Shown here in pieces: positions 53,513-62,197 of a stretch of 64,000 bases of DNA. The notes below the pieces were generated by a model that was given only the letters and a program-made list of their open reading frames with translations, was not told the DNA's origin and did not search any database. The stretch spans positions 4,526,001-4,590,000 of the forward strand of contig NZ_CP121196.1 in the NCBI RefSeq assembly GCF_039994875.1, written 5' to 3'. Every line of letters starts with the position of its first letter. Positions within the stretch are counted from its first letter, which is position 1. This stretch comes from Telmatobacter sp. DSM 110680. Its GTDB lineage: Bacteria > Acidobacteriota > Terriglobia > Terriglobales > Acidobacteriaceae. The translations under genes and the position numbers were made by a program.

Positions 53513-56500
53513 ATGTCTTGTTTCTTGTGTTTGCGGTCCACCAACTCTCTACGAGCATTCGTCCGATTCGCTGTGATTGGCTATGTTTTCGCCAGCCTTG
53601 CTCACACCTCTTTCGCCCAACAGCAACCCAAAAGAGAATCATGGTTGGGCGACGGTTTTTCGACTCTTAAACTTCGCCAGATCGGCCCCTTTCGCGGTGG
53701 CCGCGTGGACGCTGTAACGGGCGTTCCCGGTGAGCCCCTCGTCTACTACTTCGGAGGCACAGGCGGCGGTGTTTTTAAGACGACCAACGGCGGCCACACC
53801 TGGGAGCCAATCACCGATGGGCAGATCAACTTCGGCTCGATCGGGTCGATTGCGGTCGCCTCCTCCGATCACAATGTAATCTACGTGGGCACCGGAGAGA
53901 GCGCAATCCGCGGCAACGCTTCCCATGGCGACGGAGTATACAAGTCGGTCGATGCGGGCAAGACCTGGACCCATGCAGGTCTCGAAGACACTCAGCAGAT
54001 TGGCCAGATTCGCATAGATCCGACCAACCCTGATCTCGTGTATGTGGCGGCCCTTGGTCACATGGCCGGACCGAACCCGGAGCGAGGCATCTTCCGTTCC
54101 AAAGACGGAGGCAAAAACTGGCAGAAGGTCTTCTTCAAGAGCGACAAAGCAGGCGCTGTCGACCTCGCGATGGATCCCACAAATCCACGCGTTCTCTACG
54201 CCGCGCTCTGGCAGGTCGTGCGCAAACCGTGGACATTTGAGAGCGGCGGCCCCGATGGAGGCATCTGGAAATCGACCGACGGCGGCGAAACGTGGAAGGA
54301 CTTAACGCACAACCAAGGCATGCCAAAGGGTGTTTTAGGACGTATTGGTATCACAGTTTCGCCGGCAAACCCAGACCGGGTGTGGGCCTTGATCGAGGCG
54401 CAGGAGGGCGGGATCTTCCGTTCAGATGATGCCGGAGCAACGTGGACGAAGATGAATGGGGACAACTCCATCAAGCAGCGCGCCTGGTATTACTCGCAAG
54501 TCTTTGCCGATCCTAAAAACGAGAATACGGTCTACGCAGTAAACACGTCTTTCTTCCGTTCAACCGACGGCGGCAAGACATTCGCCAGCATTCGAAATCA
54601 GCATGGCGACAATCACGATCTGTGGATTGCGCCGGAAGATCCCAGCCGCTTTATCGAGTCCAGCGATGGTGGCGCACAGATCAGTTTTGACGGCGGTAAG
54701 AGTTGGAGCACGGAGGACAACCAGCCCACGGGACAGTTCTATCGCGTCGCCCTGGACAACGACTTTCCGTATCACATCTACGGCGCTCAACAGGACAACA
54801 CCACCGTTGGCATTCTGAGCCGAAGTAACGACGGGGCAATCACAGAGCGCGACTGGCACGATGTGGGTGGCGGCGAAAGCGGGTGGATTGCCCCTGATCC
54901 TGCCGATTCTAACTTCGTATACGCCGGCTCGTACGATGGATTACTCACTCGATTCGACACCAAGACGGGGTCCTTGAGAGATGTGAATGCGTGGCCCGAT
55001 AACCCGATGGGTTCGGGCGTCGAAGTGATGAAATATCGCTTTCAGTGGAGCTTCCCCCTGCTGTTTTCGCCAAACAACCCAAAGCGGCTCTACGCCGGCA
55101 GCAACGTCCTGCTGGCGACTACGGATGAAGGCCAGCACTGGACAGAGATGAGCCCGGATCTGACCCGGAATGACAAATCCAAGCAGGGCCCTTCGGGTGG
55201 CCCGATCACGAAGGACAATACGGCGGTCGAATACTACGACACCATCTTTACGGTCGACGAGTCTGCGGTAAAACCGGGTGTGATCTGGGCCGGCTCAGAC
55301 GATGGTCTAATCCATGTGACGACCGATGATGGGAAAAACTGGCAGAACGTCACTCCCAAAGATGCTCCCGAGTGGATCCGGATCAATTGCATCGCGGCTT
55401 CACCCTTCGACGCCGGTACAGCATATGTGGCCGCAACCATGTATCTCTCGGACGACTTCCATCCATTCCTGTGGAAGACGACCGACTTCGGCAAAACCTG
55501 GAAGAAAATCGTAAACGGCATTCCTGAAAACGACTTCACACGTGCTATCCGCCCCGATCCAAATCAGAGGGGATTGCTGTTTGCCGGAACCGAATCACAT
55601 CTCTATATCTCTTACGATGACGGCGATAAATGGCTGCCCTTCCAGCTGAATCTACCGGCGGTGCCCGTAACAGACATAGCTTTCCAGAAGCGCGACGACG
55701 AGATGGTCATCGCCACGCAGGGCCGTGGATTTTACGTGCTCGACGACATGCCCTTGGTGCGTTCATTCGATCCGTCAAAATTCCAACACAACGAGCCTTT
55801 AAAGCTTTTCCCGGTGAAACCTGCGATCCGGATTGCAGGCGGAGGTTTTGGTGGACGACGTAGAAATCCCCTGGCGGGAGAAAACCCGGCCGACGGCGCC
55901 ACGATCTTTTACTATCTCAAGGAAAAACCCAAGGGAGAGCTGAAGCTGCGCTTCCTTACCGCCTCTGGGAAATTGGTTCGGGAGATTTCCAGCAAACCCC
56001 CAACGCATGCAGATGAGGCGGAGGATCCAGAAGAAGAGAGGCCACGCGACAACAACCTCGCTCCAGCCAAGGAGGGGTTGAATCGCTATGTGTGGGACCT
56101 TCGCTATGAAAAGTCCACTGGCTTCCCCGGTCTTCTCATGTGGGATGGAAGGCTGGATGGTCCCAGGGCCATTCCGGGAGAGTACAGAGTGGAATTGGTC
56201 GTTGACGGTAAAACGGAGATGGAAAAATTCTCGATCGTAAAGGATCCTCGAACCCCGACGACTCCAGGGCAGTTTGAGGAGCAGTTGGCATTCGGGCTGA
56301 AGGTTCGAGATAGGGTTACGGATGCAAACAGTAGTGTCGTTCGCGTTCGCGCCATGAAAGATCAGCTCAAACCCTATCTGAAGGCTTCAGACAGCGAGGT
56401 AAGTGGCAGCGCAAAAAAACTGACCGATCAACTCACTGCGATCGAAGAAAACATCTATCAAACCAAGCTCAAGGCCGGCGAAGACGCGCTCAACTTCCCG

Positions 56501-56734
56501 ATCAAGCTCAACAACAAGATTGCTTCGGTGGGCGGCGGTGTGGATATGACAGACATTGCCCCAACATCTCAATCGAAAGACGTTTTCGATCAACTTTCCG
56601 CCAAGCTACAGACGGAAATCGATCATCTGCATGACGTCGAGACGAAAGAAATCCCGGAATTCAATAAGCTTGTGCGCGACCGGAACATTCCAGCTATTAA
56701 TCCAGAACCTAAACCCGGACAGGATAAGGAGTAG
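53513..56734 (+). CDS. Exported Asp-box (BNR/sortilin-like) propeller protein
   Basis: 1073 residues from the ATG at 53513, with AGGAG 7 nt upstream; the frame opens at 53363. A signal peptide (AFVRFAVIGYVFASLAHTSFAQ) is followed by at least ten Asp-boxes S/T-x-D-x-G-x-T/x-W. Examples are KTTNGGHTW, KSVDAGKTW, KSTDGGETW, RSDDAGATW and KTTDFGKTW, spread over about residues 50-740. This indicates one or two beta-propellers of the VPS10/sortilin or glycoside-hydrolase-74 kind. The last 300 residues hold a beta domain (RYVWDLRYEK, PGEYRVELVVDGK) and a helical tail. Enzyme activity is not established. The group is widespread and highly expressed in acidobacteria. Confidence 0.85.
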   Translation: MSCFLCLRSTNSLRAFVRFAVIGYVFASLAHTSFAQQQPKRESWLGDGFSTLKLRQIGPFRGGRVDAVTGVPGEPLVYYFGGTGGGVFKTTNGGHTWEPITDGQINFGSIGSIAVASSDHNVIYVGTGESAIRGNASHGDGVYKSVDAGKTWTHAGLEDTQQIGQIRIDPTNPDLVYVAALGHMAGPNPERGIFRSKDGGKNWQKVFFKSDKAGAVDLAMDPTNPRVLYAALWQVVRKPWTFESGGPDGGIWKSTDGGETWKDLTHNQGMPKGVLGRIGITVSPANPDRVWALIEAQEGGIFRSDDAGATWTKMNGDNSIKQRAWYYSQVFADPKNENTVYAVNTSFFRSTDGGKTFASIRNQHGDNHDLWIAPEDPSRFIESSDGGAQISFDGGKSWSTEDNQPTGQFYRVALDNDFPYHIYGAQQDNTTVGILSRSNDGAITERDWHDVGGGESGWIAPDPADSNFVYAGSYDGLLTRFDTKTGSLRDVNAWPDNPMGSGVEVMKYRFQWSFPLLFSPNNPKRLYAGSNVLLATTDEGQHWTEMSPDLTRNDKSKQGPSGGPITKDNTAVEYYDTIFTVDESAVKPGVIWAGSDDGLIHVTTDDGKNWQNVTPKDAPEWIRINCIAASPFDAGTAYVAATMYLSDDFHPFLWKTTDFGKTWKKIVNGIPENDFTRAIRPDPNQRGLLFAGTESHLYISYDDGDKWLPFQLNLPAVPVTDIAFQKRDDEMVIATQGRGFYVLDDMPLVRSFDPSKFQHNEPLKLFPVKPAIRIAGGGFGGRRRNPLAGENPADGATIFYYLKEKPKGELKLRFLTASGKLVREISSKPPTHADEAEDPEEERPRDNNLAPAKEGLNRYVWDLRYEKSTGFPGLLMWDGRLDGPRAIPGEYRVELVVDGKTEMEKFSIVKDPRTPTTPGQFEEQLAFGLKVRDRVTDANSSVVRVRAMKDQLKPYLKASDSEVSGSAKKLTDQLTAIEENIYQTKLKAGEDALNFPIKLNNKIASVGGGVDMTDIAPTSQSKDVFDQLSAKLQTEIDHLHDVETKEIPEFNKLVRDRNIPAINPEPKPGQDKE

Positions 56735-56738
56735 AGAT

Positions 56739-56753
56739 CCGATGGCTCATCGG
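56739..56753 (+). terminator. Short hairpin after the Asp-box gene
   Basis: CCGATG-gct-CATCGG, a perfect 6-bp stem with 3-nt loop, 5 bp after the stop. No T-tract follows, so termination is uncertain. Confidence 0.3.
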
Positions 56754-56960
56754 GCATTGCAGACTCACAAGGTCTGCCGTGCTCGATGTGATTATGCTGT
56801 CCATCTTGTACCGACGGACTTGACAGATCGCTGCGGTGCTGGAGTCTTACAGGGCTGATCTATCTTAGCGGTCGCACGGTTATTTCTGGCGTCCATGTCG
56901 CAAAGCACCATTTGTCGATCACTGCGAAAGAGTGAGATTATTTCGGGAATCGCTTTCGCA

Positions 56961-56984
56961 ATTTAGACTAGTGTTTGTCTAAAT
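56961..56984. repeat. Inverted repeat in the 433-bp gap before bshA
   Basis: ATTTAGAC (56961-56968) and GTCTAAAT (56977-56984) are perfect 8-bp arms around an 8-nt spacer, flanked by CGGGA and TCCCG. The size fits a dimeric regulator site. The rest of 56735-57167 holds no gene; a -10-like TACAAT lies near 57030 without a clear -35. Confidence 0.4.
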
Positions 56985-57167
56985 CCCGTGACGCTACAAG
57001 GATCCGAAAGGCCTAAGCGATAATTTTGGGTACAATCCTTCAGTTACTTTCCGCATCCTCTGTACCGTCTGAGAATCTAAAACTGTTGGAATCGACCCCA
57101 TAAATAGCCACTTGCCCATCAAATGCTTATCTCGACAAGTGGTCGTTCACAAGAAGGCAAGTCGCCC

Positions 57168-58307
57168 ATGCGCATTGGCATTACGTGCTATCCCACCTAT
57201 GGTGGATCCGGCGTTGTCGCTACCGAACTCGGCATTGAACTTGCTGCTTCGGGCCACGAGGTTCATTTCATCTCGTATTCACAGCCGTTTCGCCTCAGCG
57301 GCCGCGATGACGGCATCTTTTACCACGAAGTGCCAGTTTCCAGTTATCCCCTGTTCGAATTTCCCCCTTACGATCTTGCCCTTGCTTCTCGGATGGCAGA
57401 AGTCGCCGAATTCTGCGATCTTGATCTGCTCCACGTGCACTACGCCATTCCGCATTCGGTGAGTGCTCTGCTTGCGCGCCAGATGGTAGCCGTGAAGGGT
57501 CGCAAGCTACCCTTCGTAACGACGCTGCATGGAACCGACATTACCCTCGTGGGGCTTGATCGTAGTTATCTGCCGATCACGCGCTATTCGATCCAGGAGA
57601 GCGACGGGGTCACCAGTATTTCGAGCTATTTGAAAGACAAGACAGTCACAGATTTCGGCATCTCCCGACCGATTGAAGTGATTCCCAACTTCGTAAACTG
57701 CGATGTCTACACTCCGATCTCAGATGAAGACGTTCGTGCCAAAGCGCGTGCGAAATTTGCGACGCCAGACGAAGCGATCCTGATCCACTTGTCGAACTTC
57801 AGGCCAGTGAAACGCGTCGTCGACGTGGTGAAGGTGTTTGCGCAGGTGGAGCGCGAGGTACCGGCACAACTTGTCCTGGTGGGTGATGGCCCTGATCGCT
57901 CTGCAGCCGAATGGCTCGCCCACGATCTCAAGATCAACGACAAGGTCCACTTCCTCGGCAAGCAAGACCGCGTGAACGAGCTTCTTCCGTTGGCGGATCT
58001 AATGGTTATGCCGAGCACTCTCGAATCATTTGGACTGGCTGCTCTTGAAGCGATGGCCTGCAAAGTTCCCACGATTGCCACGCGCGTGGGAGGCGTGCCG
58101 GAATTGATTGAAGATGGAGTGACAGGACTGCTCTTTCCCGTTGGCGATGTCGATGGTATGGCAACTGGCGCGCTCCGACTGTTGAAAGATCGGGCGTTGC
58201 TTGATGCCATGCGCGATGCTGCGCGCAGAGATGCACAAAAGCGATTTTGCGCTTCGCTGGTCCTGCCTAAATACGTCAAATTCTACGAGAAGATTCTCGG
58301 AAGATAG
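57168..58307 (+). CDS. bshA: N-acetyl-alpha-D-glucosaminyl-L-malate synthase BshA (bacillithiol pathway)
   Basis: 379 residues from the ATG at 57168; the frame opens at 57123. GT4 fold. The opening MRIGITCYPTYGGSGVVATE is the BshA signature, followed by LDLLHVHYAIPHSVSALLAR, TLHGTDITLVGLD and the nucleotide-sugar site ESFGLAALEAMACKVPTIAT. The enzyme joins GlcNAc from UDP-GlcNAc to L-malate, the first step of bacillithiol synthesis. bshB and bshC are not in this window. The inverted repeat about 185 bp upstream may regulate it. It converges with the next gene. Confidence 0.9.
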   Translation: MRIGITCYPTYGGSGVVATELGIELAASGHEVHFISYSQPFRLSGRDDGIFYHEVPVSSYPLFEFPPYDLALASRMAEVAEFCDLDLLHVHYAIPHSVSALLARQMVAVKGRKLPFVTTLHGTDITLVGLDRSYLPITRYSIQESDGVTSISSYLKDKTVTDFGISRPIEVIPNFVNCDVYTPISDEDVRAKARAKFATPDEAILIHLSNFRPVKRVVDVVKVFAQVEREVPAQLVLVGDGPDRSAAEWLAHDLKINDKVHFLGKQDRVNELLPLADLMVMPSTLESFGLAALEAMACKVPTIATRVGGVPELIEDGVTGLLFPVGDVDGMATGALRLLKDRALLDAMRDAARRDAQKRFCASLVLPKYVKFYEKILGR

Positions 58308-58327
58308 AGGCTTGCACGCATCTTCGA

Positions 58328-58876
58328 TTACTGCGAACGATCGGATTCAAATCGCGGAGTGAAGCCGATTCGCTCCCAGAATTCCTGCACAAGCGCGATG
58401 GTCTCCTGGGTTACGTGTGGAGGCGTCCGCAGCAGAATTTCTCTACTCTGTTCGCCTGCACCAACGCCGATCGAAGCCTCCGTAAGTTCCTGCATTTTCG
58501 CCACGAGGGCCACGCACTTGTCTGCGCGGTACGTGCAGGATGCGAGGTCGGCGATGGAGAGGCGGGTTGTGGGTGTGATGAATACAGTCCGTGGCGGCGC
58601 CATACGGTCGAGCAAACAGAAGATCTCGAGCTTCGATTCCAACTCATCCGGCACGCAATCTATCGCCAGATCGGCCTCGCGCACGGCCCCTTCAATCGTG
58701 GATGCGAACTCCACCATCGGAAGTGCAGCCGGCCCTAATTGCTGTCGCAGATACTCTTGAGCATGATGCAGGTTTGAGGGCATCACGTCCTCAAGGAGAA
58801 CGGTGTAGCCGGCACGGGCCGCTGCGAACGCGAGCCATCGGCCAAGCGGGCCGGCTCCAATAATGGCAACTTGCAT
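58328..58876 (-). CDS. 3-hydroxyacyl-CoA dehydrogenase NAD-binding domain protein (domain only)
   Basis: 182 residues. Rossmann opening VAIIGAGPLGRWLAFAAARA with acidic E/D after beta2 (LLEDV) for NAD, then TIEGAVREADLAIDCVPDEL and TVFITPTTRLSIADLAS, as in 3-hydroxyacyl-CoA dehydrogenases. The protein stops after this domain: the C-terminal dimerisation/substrate domain (about 100 residues) is missing, yet there is no frameshift remnant beyond the stop. Either a stand-alone domain family or an old truncation. It lies 11 bp downstream of the small gene at 58888. Confidence 0.75.
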   Translation of the reverse strand: MQVAIIGAGPLGRWLAFAAARAGYTVLLEDVMPSNLHHAQEYLRQQLGPAALPMVEFASTIEGAVREADLAIDCVPDELESKLEIFCLLDRMAPPRTVFITPTTRLSIADLASCTYRADKCVALVAKMQELTEASIGVGAGEQSREILLRTPPHVTQETIALVQEFWERIGFTPRFESDRSQ

Positions 58877-58887
58877 TAGGATCCAGA

Positions 58888-59070
58888 TTACTTTGCGTTA
58901 AGTGCCTTGGCCACATCGTCGGCATTCGGCTTGGAGTTCTCAAGGTGTGTGGCGATACGGGCGCGCTCTTCCGGTGTGAGCGTTGGCACCAGTGCCAGGA
59001 TGCGACGCAGCGTGACCGCAACGTCATCAATGTAGTTCATTAGTCGAATGGCTTCACCAGACAGTGTCAT
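58888..59070 (-). CDS. Small hypothetical protein, 60 residues
   Basis: Two amphipathic helices: GEAIRLMNYIDDVAVTLRRI and TPEERARIATHLENSK, linked by LALVPTL, ending DVAKALNAK. AAAAGGA lies 6 nt before the ATG, and codon use looks coding. No family recognised. It probably forms an operon with the NAD-binding-domain gene, which starts 11 bp after its stop. Confidence 0.65.
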   Translation of the reverse strand: MTLSGEAIRLMNYIDDVAVTLRRILALVPTLTPEERARIATHLENSKPNADDVAKALNAK

Positions 59071-59178
59071 GGGGGTCCTTTTGATTGAAATCAGTCCCCA
59101 TTGTAGGCGGTGATAGTCGAGGAGGGGAAGCAGACCTTGGGATGTGGGATTTCGGTCTGATATTGAGAGGTTTGAAAG

Positions 59179-59724
59179 TTACTGGTCGAAGCGGAGAAGG
59201 TAGCCAATCATCTGTTTCGCGAGGTCATCTGTCTGATCTGTGGCCAGAGTGGTCTGCGAAAACCATGCGGTCGAATCGACGTCATTGTAGGTTTGTACAA
59301 CAAGCTCGTATTGGCGATCGAATCCCAGGCACTTGCCAGTAAAATAAATTTTTCTCTTTTCGGGATCGAATTGAATGACGAATCCCATGTCGTCTTCTCG
59401 GCGAATCTCGAGGCAATTTTCGTCGGGCATGGCGCCTCGAAGAACTGCTCGACCTGCAGTTCGATTCAAGCCCTCACATCGAATCGACATCGCCTCGCAG
59501 AGACCATTCCATTGATGCGGAAGCTCTTTTACCAAAAGCGCCGCCCTGGCATCCGCTTTTCGCTTCGCTTCTACGGCAACCGCACGTTTGGGCTCGTAGT
59601 TCTGCAGTTCTTCCTGTTCCCATGTCAGAGGGAGTTTCCTTTCTTCGGACGCAGCTGCTTTAACGGGCTTCGTGACGGCCGCGATGCGTTGCGAAATTGG
59701 ATCTGTGCGAGTCTGGACGGACAT
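59179..59724 (-). CDS. Hypothetical protein, 181 residues
   Basis: A charged, helical N-terminal half (KRAVAVEAKRKADARAALLV, about 48-67) leads into a mixed beta half with LEIRREDDMGFVIQFDPEKR and KIYFTGKCLGFDRQYELVVQ, closing with DLAKQMIGYLLRFDQ. No signal peptide or TM helix, so cytoplasmic. I do not recognise a family. A good reading frame with no overlap with neighbours supports it as a real gene. Confidence 0.6.
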   Translation of the reverse strand: MSVQTRTDPISQRIAAVTKPVKAAASEERKLPLTWEQEELQNYEPKRAVAVEAKRKADARAALLVKELPHQWNGLCEAMSIRCEGLNRTAGRAVLRGAMPDENCLEIRREDDMGFVIQFDPEKRKIYFTGKCLGFDRQYELVVQTYNDVDSTAWFSQTTLATDQTDDLAKQMIGYLLRFDQ

Positions 59725-59957
59725 GGAAATTGGTTTGCTGTCCCGATGTTAGCGCACGTCCGCACAGATTCTGCACCGAATCCTGCTCGCGGTAACGGTA
59801 CTTTTTGGGGAGACGATCTAAGCCGTGTGTCATGGGATTCGACCCTCGAAGCCTCTAAGAGTCGCTTCTATCTAGTAATTTCTTTGAGTTTTGGCTCACT
59901 CAAAAAATGGAAGCACCTTCACGCCGCAGAAAGCGAGGGCGAATTTGGCGGTTAAAC

Positions 59958-60004
59958 GCACCAAGGCGGCCCATCCTCCCACAAGGAATGGACCGCCCTG
60001 GTGC
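59958..60004. repeat. Long imperfect inverted repeat downstream of the ABC export operon
   Basis: GCACCAAGGCGG-C-CCATCCT on the left pairs with AGGAATGG-A-CCGCCCTGGTGC on the right, about 20-bp arms with few mismatches and a 5-6-nt loop. It lies 35 bp past the ABC permease stop (minus strand) in a 314-bp gene-free gap (59725-60038). It is long enough to end that transcript, but no T-tract is seen on either strand. Confidence 0.5.
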
Positions 60005-60038
60005 AATCCGGACTAATCTGCTTGCCGGCCGGAAACTT

Positions 60039-61151
60039 TCAAAGTGTGCGCTTGAAGAGTGGCGTTGCAATCAGCAACGTCCCTATCCCAAAACAAAACA
60101 GGTAGGCCAGATCGCCGCGTATTGCCACAAACCCACCGTCCTTCAACAAGATGGCCTTGAACCCATGAATCGCATACGTAAAAGGATCGACAATCGCGAT
60201 TGCCTGTAGCCATTTTGGAAAGGCCGCAACCGGCGAAATCGCACCCGACGGGAAAAACAACAGCGTGTTGAGCACCCCAAACATTGCGCGGGGTACGAGT
60301 GGATCATCCACGCGCACCATCATCAGAAACATCATCCCGTTAAACGCCAGCGACGTCCCGATAATCAGCAGCAGCAGATTGAAATCTGCTCTGACCCTAA
60401 AGATAGTTCCAAGCCCGGCCATCAACGAGCCGATCACCGTGATCGAAATGCCCGCAAGCAGCGCCTTGACTGCCCCTGCCACATTCAATCCCATCACCAG
60501 TTCCAGCTTCGTAATCGGCGTTACAAGATACCCCTCATGTACACCCCGAGCCTTGTCGTCGATGTACAACATTCCGCCGCCAATCATCACGGAGATGTAC
60601 ATCGCCAGCGCGATTGAACCCGACAGCAGGTACTTCATGTATTCAACATAGGGATAAAGCTCCACGATCTCCAGCGCAATGTTCTTCACCACGCGGTCCT
60701 GGATCACCGGCTGATTAAGCGCATCCACCAGTGATTGCATCTCGCTTTCCAAACTGCCGCTCATCACCTGGTCTGAGTTGTCCACCACCAGCCCGATGCG
60801 CGGAGCATCTTGCGCATACACTCTCCGTGAATACTGCGCAGGGATGATCACCGCAGCATCTACCTTGCCTGTCCGCACGTCCTCCTTCGCCTGGTTCTCA
60901 TCGGCATACGGAAGCGTCTTGAACGTCGCTATGTTGGCAGCCACTGAGTCGAAGGCTTCCTGTACCTTCACTGCCTGCGGGCCACCATCATGATCCACTA
61001 CCGCGACCTTCGCCCCTTGGATGTGCCCGCCATACGCATGACCCAGAATGATGAGTTGCACAATGGGCAGCATCATCGACATGATCATCAGAACCGGAGA
61101 GCGGAAAAATTTCCTCAGTTCGCGTTCAACAATCGCCAGAAATCTGTTCAT
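60039..61151 (-). CDS. ABC-2 type transport permease
   Basis: 370 residues: one N-terminal TM (VLMIMSMMLPIVQLIILGHA), a periplasmic domain of about 130 residues (VAVVDHDGGPQAVKVQEAFD ... VDALNQPVIQDRVVKNIALE), then five TM helices (GSIALAMYISVMIGGGMLYI, KALLAGISITVIGSLMAGLG, LLLLIIGTSLAFNGMMFLMM and others) with the VPRAMFGVLNTLLFFPSGAI motif of ABC-2/YbhR-like exporters. Overlaps the ATPase gene by 4 bp (ATGA). With HlyD and the ATPase it makes a YbhGFSR-like efflux pump. Confidence 0.9.
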   Translation of the reverse strand: MNRFLAIVERELRKFFRSPVLMIMSMMLPIVQLIILGHAYGGHIQGAKVAVVDHDGGPQAVKVQEAFDSVAANIATFKTLPYADENQAKEDVRTGKVDAAVIIPAQYSRRVYAQDAPRIGLVVDNSDQVMSGSLESEMQSLVDALNQPVIQDRVVKNIALEIVELYPYVEYMKYLLSGSIALAMYISVMIGGGMLYIDDKARGVHEGYLVTPITKLELVMGLNVAGAVKALLAGISITVIGSLMAGLGTIFRVRADFNLLLLIIGTSLAFNGMMFLMMVRVDDPLVPRAMFGVLNTLLFFPSGAISPVAAFPKWLQAIAIVDPFTYAIHGFKAILLKDGGFVAIRGDLAYLFCFGIGTLLIATPLFKRTL

Positions 61152-62197
61152 GGCTGCGCCCCCGGTCGCGGCGGCATCTGGAACACCGCTTTTACCTGCT
61201 CGTCTCTCAACTGCCTGCCCGTGTAGTGCACAAATACGTCGTCCAGCGACGTGTTCTGTACGCTTAACGATGTCAGTTTCTCGCCCAGCGCGTTCGCCAT
61301 CTGAACCAGTTCCGACGTTGTCTGTGATCCATCCGAAGTCAGCACCCGATAAACGCCCGCCGACTGCGACTGCACTTCAGTTACGTCAGGCAGAGCCTGC
61401 AAGCGCGACTGCCACTCCGGATCTTCGCGGTTGAACTGGACCTCAACCACATTCGACCCTGGAACGCTTTGTTTCAACTCCACCGGAGTACCCAATGCCA
61501 CCAGCGTTCCGTGATCGACGATTGCAATCCGATCGCACAGCCGGTCAGCTTCTTCCATGTAGTGCGTGGTCAGGAGCATGGTAAGGTTCCGGGTCTTCTT
61601 CAGATTGTTCAGCATCTCCCACACCGCGATGCGCGAGACGGGATCGAGACCCGTAGTCGGCTCGTCAAGAAAGAAGATGCGCGGATCGTGCACTAGCCCG
61701 CGCGCAATTTCAAGCCTGCGCCGCATGCCGCCAGAGAGCGTCTTCGTCTGTGCCGTACGCCACTTGGTCAGGTCGACGGCCTCCAGTACTTCTGCGATAT
61801 TTTTCTCTCGCTGCACACGCGGCACGCTGTAAAGCTTTGCATAAATACTGAGATTCTCTTCAACCGTCAAATCCTGATCGCTGGTAAGCGCCTGCGGAAT
61901 CACTCCAATCATGCGCCGCACCGCATCGGAATCCTTGCTGACGTCATTCCCGCCAACAATCGCTTTACCACTCGTCACGGGAATGAGTGTTGTCATCATG
62001 CGGATCAGGGTGCTTTTCCCTGCGCCGTTGGGACCGAGAAGCCCGAAAATTTCGCCATCCGCTACAGTGAAACTCACCCCCTTCACCGCCTCAAATTCAC
62101 CGTACTTCTTGACGATGTGGTCAACGCGAATCGCTGGCGGCGCCTGGCCATGAACGGGATCCGGGGTAGGGGTGACAGTATGCGCATGCGACGTCAT
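61148..62197 (-). CDS. ABC transporter ATP-binding protein (DrrA/YbhF-like)
   Basis: 349 residues. Walker A GLLGPNGAGKSTLIRM, Q-loop IGVIPQALTSDQDLT, signature LSGGMRRRLEIARG, Walker B IFFLDEPTTGLD and the H-loop LLTTHYMEEAD. A C-terminal extension of about 100 residues (VEVQFNREDPEWQSRLQALP ...) is typical of the DrrA drug-export group. Energises the downstream permease. Stop of the HlyD gene and its ATG overlap by 4 bp. Confidence 0.94.
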   Translation of the reverse strand: MTSHAHTVTPTPDPVHGQAPPAIRVDHIVKKYGEFEAVKGVSFTVADGEIFGLLGPNGAGKSTLIRMMTTLIPVTSGKAIVGGNDVSKDSDAVRRMIGVIPQALTSDQDLTVEENLSIYAKLYSVPRVQREKNIAEVLEAVDLTKWRTAQTKTLSGGMRRRLEIARGLVHDPRIFFLDEPTTGLDPVSRIAVWEMLNNLKKTRNLTMLLTTHYMEEADRLCDRIAIVDHGTLVALGTPVELKQSVPGSNVVEVQFNREDPEWQSRLQALPDVTEVQSQSAGVYRVLTSDGSQTTSELVQMANALGEKLTSLSVQNTSLDDVFVHYTGRQLRDEQVKAVFQMPPRPGAQP

